In this document: positions 5,924-7,115 of the stretch, in pieces
Layout: the number at the start of each line of letters is the position of its first letter
Position numbering within the stretch: the stretch's first letter is position 1
Assembly: GCA_037442565.1 (NCBI GenBank)
Contig: JBBIQA010000200.1
Location: 1-7,115 of the forward strand
From: PALSA-911 sp037442565
GTDB taxonomy: Bacteria > Pseudomonadota > Alphaproteobacteria > Acetobacterales > Acetobacteraceae
Direction: 5' to 3'
DNA length: 7,115 nucleotides
Program-made: the position numbers and the translations under genes
Notes under the pieces: model-generated
Seen by the model: only the letters and a program-made list of their open reading frames with translations
Databases searched by the model: none
What the model was told of the DNA's origin: nothing

Positions 5924-6061
5924 GCCTATCTCTGGCGGCGCGAAATCCGACTATGACCTTGAAATGCCGCGGCAGACACAAGCCGGCCAAGCGGCCCTTG
6001 CGGGCGGTTGTGCGGATCGGGCGGCGGGGTTTTGGGGCTGTGATCAGTTGGTAGTGGATAG

Positions 6062-6967
6062 ATGACGCAGAGTGCCGATGTGTTTGATCTGGCCGGCGCG
6101 ATGTCGCAGGTCGCCGGGATCATGGAAGAATGCCTGGACGGATTGCTTCCCCCGGTGCCGGGGCTCGAGGCGCGGTTGGTGGAAGCCATGCGCTACGCGG
6201 CCCTCGGTGGCGGCAAGCGGATGCGCGCCTTCCTGGTGATGGAGACCGCGTCGCTGTTCTCGGTCGCCGAGACCAGCGCCGCGCGGGTGGCGGCGTCGAT
6301 CGAGATGCTGCACGCCTATTCCCTGATCCATGACGACCTGCCGGCGATGGACGATGACGACATGCGCCGCGGCAAGCCGTCCACCCACAAGGCCTTCGAC
6401 GAGGCGACCGCGATCCTGGCCGGCGACGCGCTGCAGGCGCGGGCGTTCGAGGTGCTGGCCGAGCCGGAAACCCATTCCGACCCCGCCGCGCGGTGCGACC
6501 TGGTGCTGGCGCTGGGCCTCGCCGCCGGCTCGCGCGGCATGGCCGGCGGGCAGATGATCGACATCGAGGCGGAAGGCCGCGTGCTGACGGCCGCGGAGGT
6601 GACGCGGCTGCAGGCGCTGAAGACCGGACGGCTGATCCAGTTCAGCGCCGAGGCGGGGGCGATCCTGGGCCGGGCTTCCCCGGCGCAGCGCCGGGCTCTG
6701 GCGGCCTACGGCGCCGATCTCGGCACGGCGTTTCAGATCGCCGACGATCTGCTGGATGCCGAAGGCACCGCCGAGGAAACCGGCAAGGCCACCGGCAAGG
6801 ACGCCGCCGCGGGAAAGGCGACCATGGTTTCCATTCTGGGCATTGAATCCGCCCGGACCCATGCATTGATGCTGAGCCAACAGGCCGTCGCACATCTGGA
6901 GGGCTTCGACGAACGCGCGGATGGCCTGCGTGCGCTCGCGGCCTTCACTGTGAGACGGCGAAGCTAA
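6062..6967 (+). CDS. ispA: (2E,6E)-farnesyl diphosphate synthase (class 1 polyprenyl synthetase, IspA-type)
   Basis: A 301-residue cytoplasmic prenyltransferase that condenses DMAPP and GPP with IPP to give farnesyl diphosphate, precursor of squalene/hopanoids and of longer prenyl chains. GGGKRMR (49-55) binds IPP diphosphate. The first aspartate-rich motif is DDLPAMD (D91, D92, D97) with the two-residue insertion of bacterial FPP synthases. Y86, five residues before it, is the aromatic position that limits product to C15 in this class. KTG lies at 187-189 and the second motif FQIADDLLD (224-232) has D228, D229 and D232. Length is usual for IspA. The ATG at 6062 begins MTQSADVFDLAGAM; its ribosome site is weak (only GGTAGTGGAT nearby), so the start is slightly uncertain. 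It is followed after 15 bp by dxs in the same direction, a common alphaproteobacterial pairing. Confidence 0.94.
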   Translation: MTQSADVFDLAGAMSQVAGIMEECLDGLLPPVPGLEARLVEAMRYAALGGGKRMRAFLVMETASLFSVAETSAARVAASIEMLHAYSLIHDDLPAMDDDDMRRGKPSTHKAFDEATAILAGDALQARAFEVLAEPETHSDPAARCDLVLALGLAAGSRGMAGGQMIDIEAEGRVLTAAEVTRLQALKTGRLIQFSAEAGAILGRASPAQRRALAAYGADLGTAFQIADDLLDAEGTAEETGKATGKDAAAGKATMVSILGIESARTHALMLSQQAVAHLEGFDERADGLRALAAFTVRRRS

Positions 6968-6982
6968 AAGGCGGATTGACCG

Positions 6983-7115
6983 ATGCCCCCGCAGACTCCC
7001 CTTCTCGACCATGTGCGCGTTCCGGCGGATCTGCGCAATTTCTCTCCCGAGCAGCTTCGTCAGGTGGCGGACGAGCTTCGGGCGGAGACGATCGACGCGG
7101 TATCGGTGACCGGCG
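6983..7115 (+). CDS. dxs: 1-deoxy-D-xylulose-5-phosphate synthase, N-terminal fragment (3' end outside window)
   Basis: Forty-four codons are present before the window ends. The start is MPPQTPLLDHVRVPADLRNF and the frame continues with SPEQLRQVADELRAETIDA then VSVTGG at the edge. The order TPLLD, PADLR, QLxQLADELR and SVTGGH is the conserved N-terminus of DXP synthases. The full enzyme uses thiamine diphosphate to join pyruvate and glyceraldehyde 3-phosphate, the first MEP-pathway step; the catalytic domains lie outside the window. The ATG at 6983 follows the ispA stop by 15 bp, with AAAAGGCGG as a plausible ribosome site. Cotranscription with ispA is likely. Confidence 0.93.
   Translation, partial: MPPQTPLLDHVRVPADLRNFSPEQLRQVADELRAETIDAVSVTG

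Larger units (their letters stand above)
5685..6061. promoter_or_regulatory. 377-bp divergent control region between ispH and ispA
   Basis: There is no convincing conserved gene in this gap. It must carry the promoters of two divergent units, ispH-hpnH-DUF1330 leftwards and ispA-dxs rightwards. Its centre (about 5860-5965) is less GC-rich than the flanks and contains an 8-bp inverted repeat (5864-5889). The ispH side contains a separate 8-bp hairpin (5767-5803). The GC-rich ends include GGCCGG-CT-CCGGCC (5705-5718) and TGCCGCGGCA (5965-5974). The gap is much longer than any other in the window, which argues for regulation here. Confidence 0.6.

Noticed and set aside
5685..5990. N-terminal extension of IspH by about 100 codons
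   Set aside because: IspH normally begins a few residues before the GFCAG motif. The extension is low-complexity and the ATG at 5684 has a properly spaced GGAG.
5895..6065. Small open frame MTEEGVSATQPISGG overlapping the ispA start
   Set aside because: There is no suitable ribosome site before ATG 5895, no recognisable family, and it occupies the likely promoter DNA.
6044..7012. Open frame of about 322 codons antisense to ispA
   Set aside because: It mirrors ispA, whose catalytic motifs are intact, and shows no recognisable domain.

Overview
The window is about 7.1 kb of GC-rich, tightly packed bacterial chromosome. Base composition, protein style, and the mix of MEP-pathway isoprenoid genes with a hopanoid gene (hpnH) suggest an alphaproteobacterium, most likely Rhodospirillales and possibly Acetobacteraceae. 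The family-level placement is inference only. No rRNA, tRNA, CRISPR array, insertion sequence or phage gene is visible.

Left part (1-3231), general metabolism and transport. A DMT/EamA-type transporter runs off the left edge on the minus strand (1-431). Divergent from it is a TauD/TfdA-type 2-oxoglutarate dioxygenase (560-1435), which converges on a second, complete EamA-type transporter (1451-2356, minus). Divergent from that is a secreted SIMPL-domain (DUF541/BP26-like) protein (2515-3231). The 158 bp between the last two carry short palindromes that look like a dispersed GC-rich repeat.

Right part (3265-7115), an isoprenoid and hopanoid hub. Reading leftwards, ispH, hpnH and a DUF1330 gene are spaced 11 and 12 bp apart and look like one operon. 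Reading rightwards, ispA is followed after 15 bp by the 5' end of dxs. The two units diverge from a 377-bp gap (5685-6061). That gap carries an 8-bp inverted repeat, a second 8-bp hairpin in the presumed ispH leader, and weak promoter candidates on both strands.

Together the right-hand genes cover the entry step of the MEP pathway (Dxs), its exit step (IspH), prenyl elongation to farnesyl diphosphate (IspA), and the radical-SAM step that opens extended-hopanoid synthesis (HpnH). The steps between them (IspC-IspG, squalene synthesis, squalene-hopene cyclase) must be encoded elsewhere. All gene families here are recognisable. I do not see an undescribed defence or mobile system; the points worth a second look are the divergent control region and the DUF1330 gene attached to hpnH.
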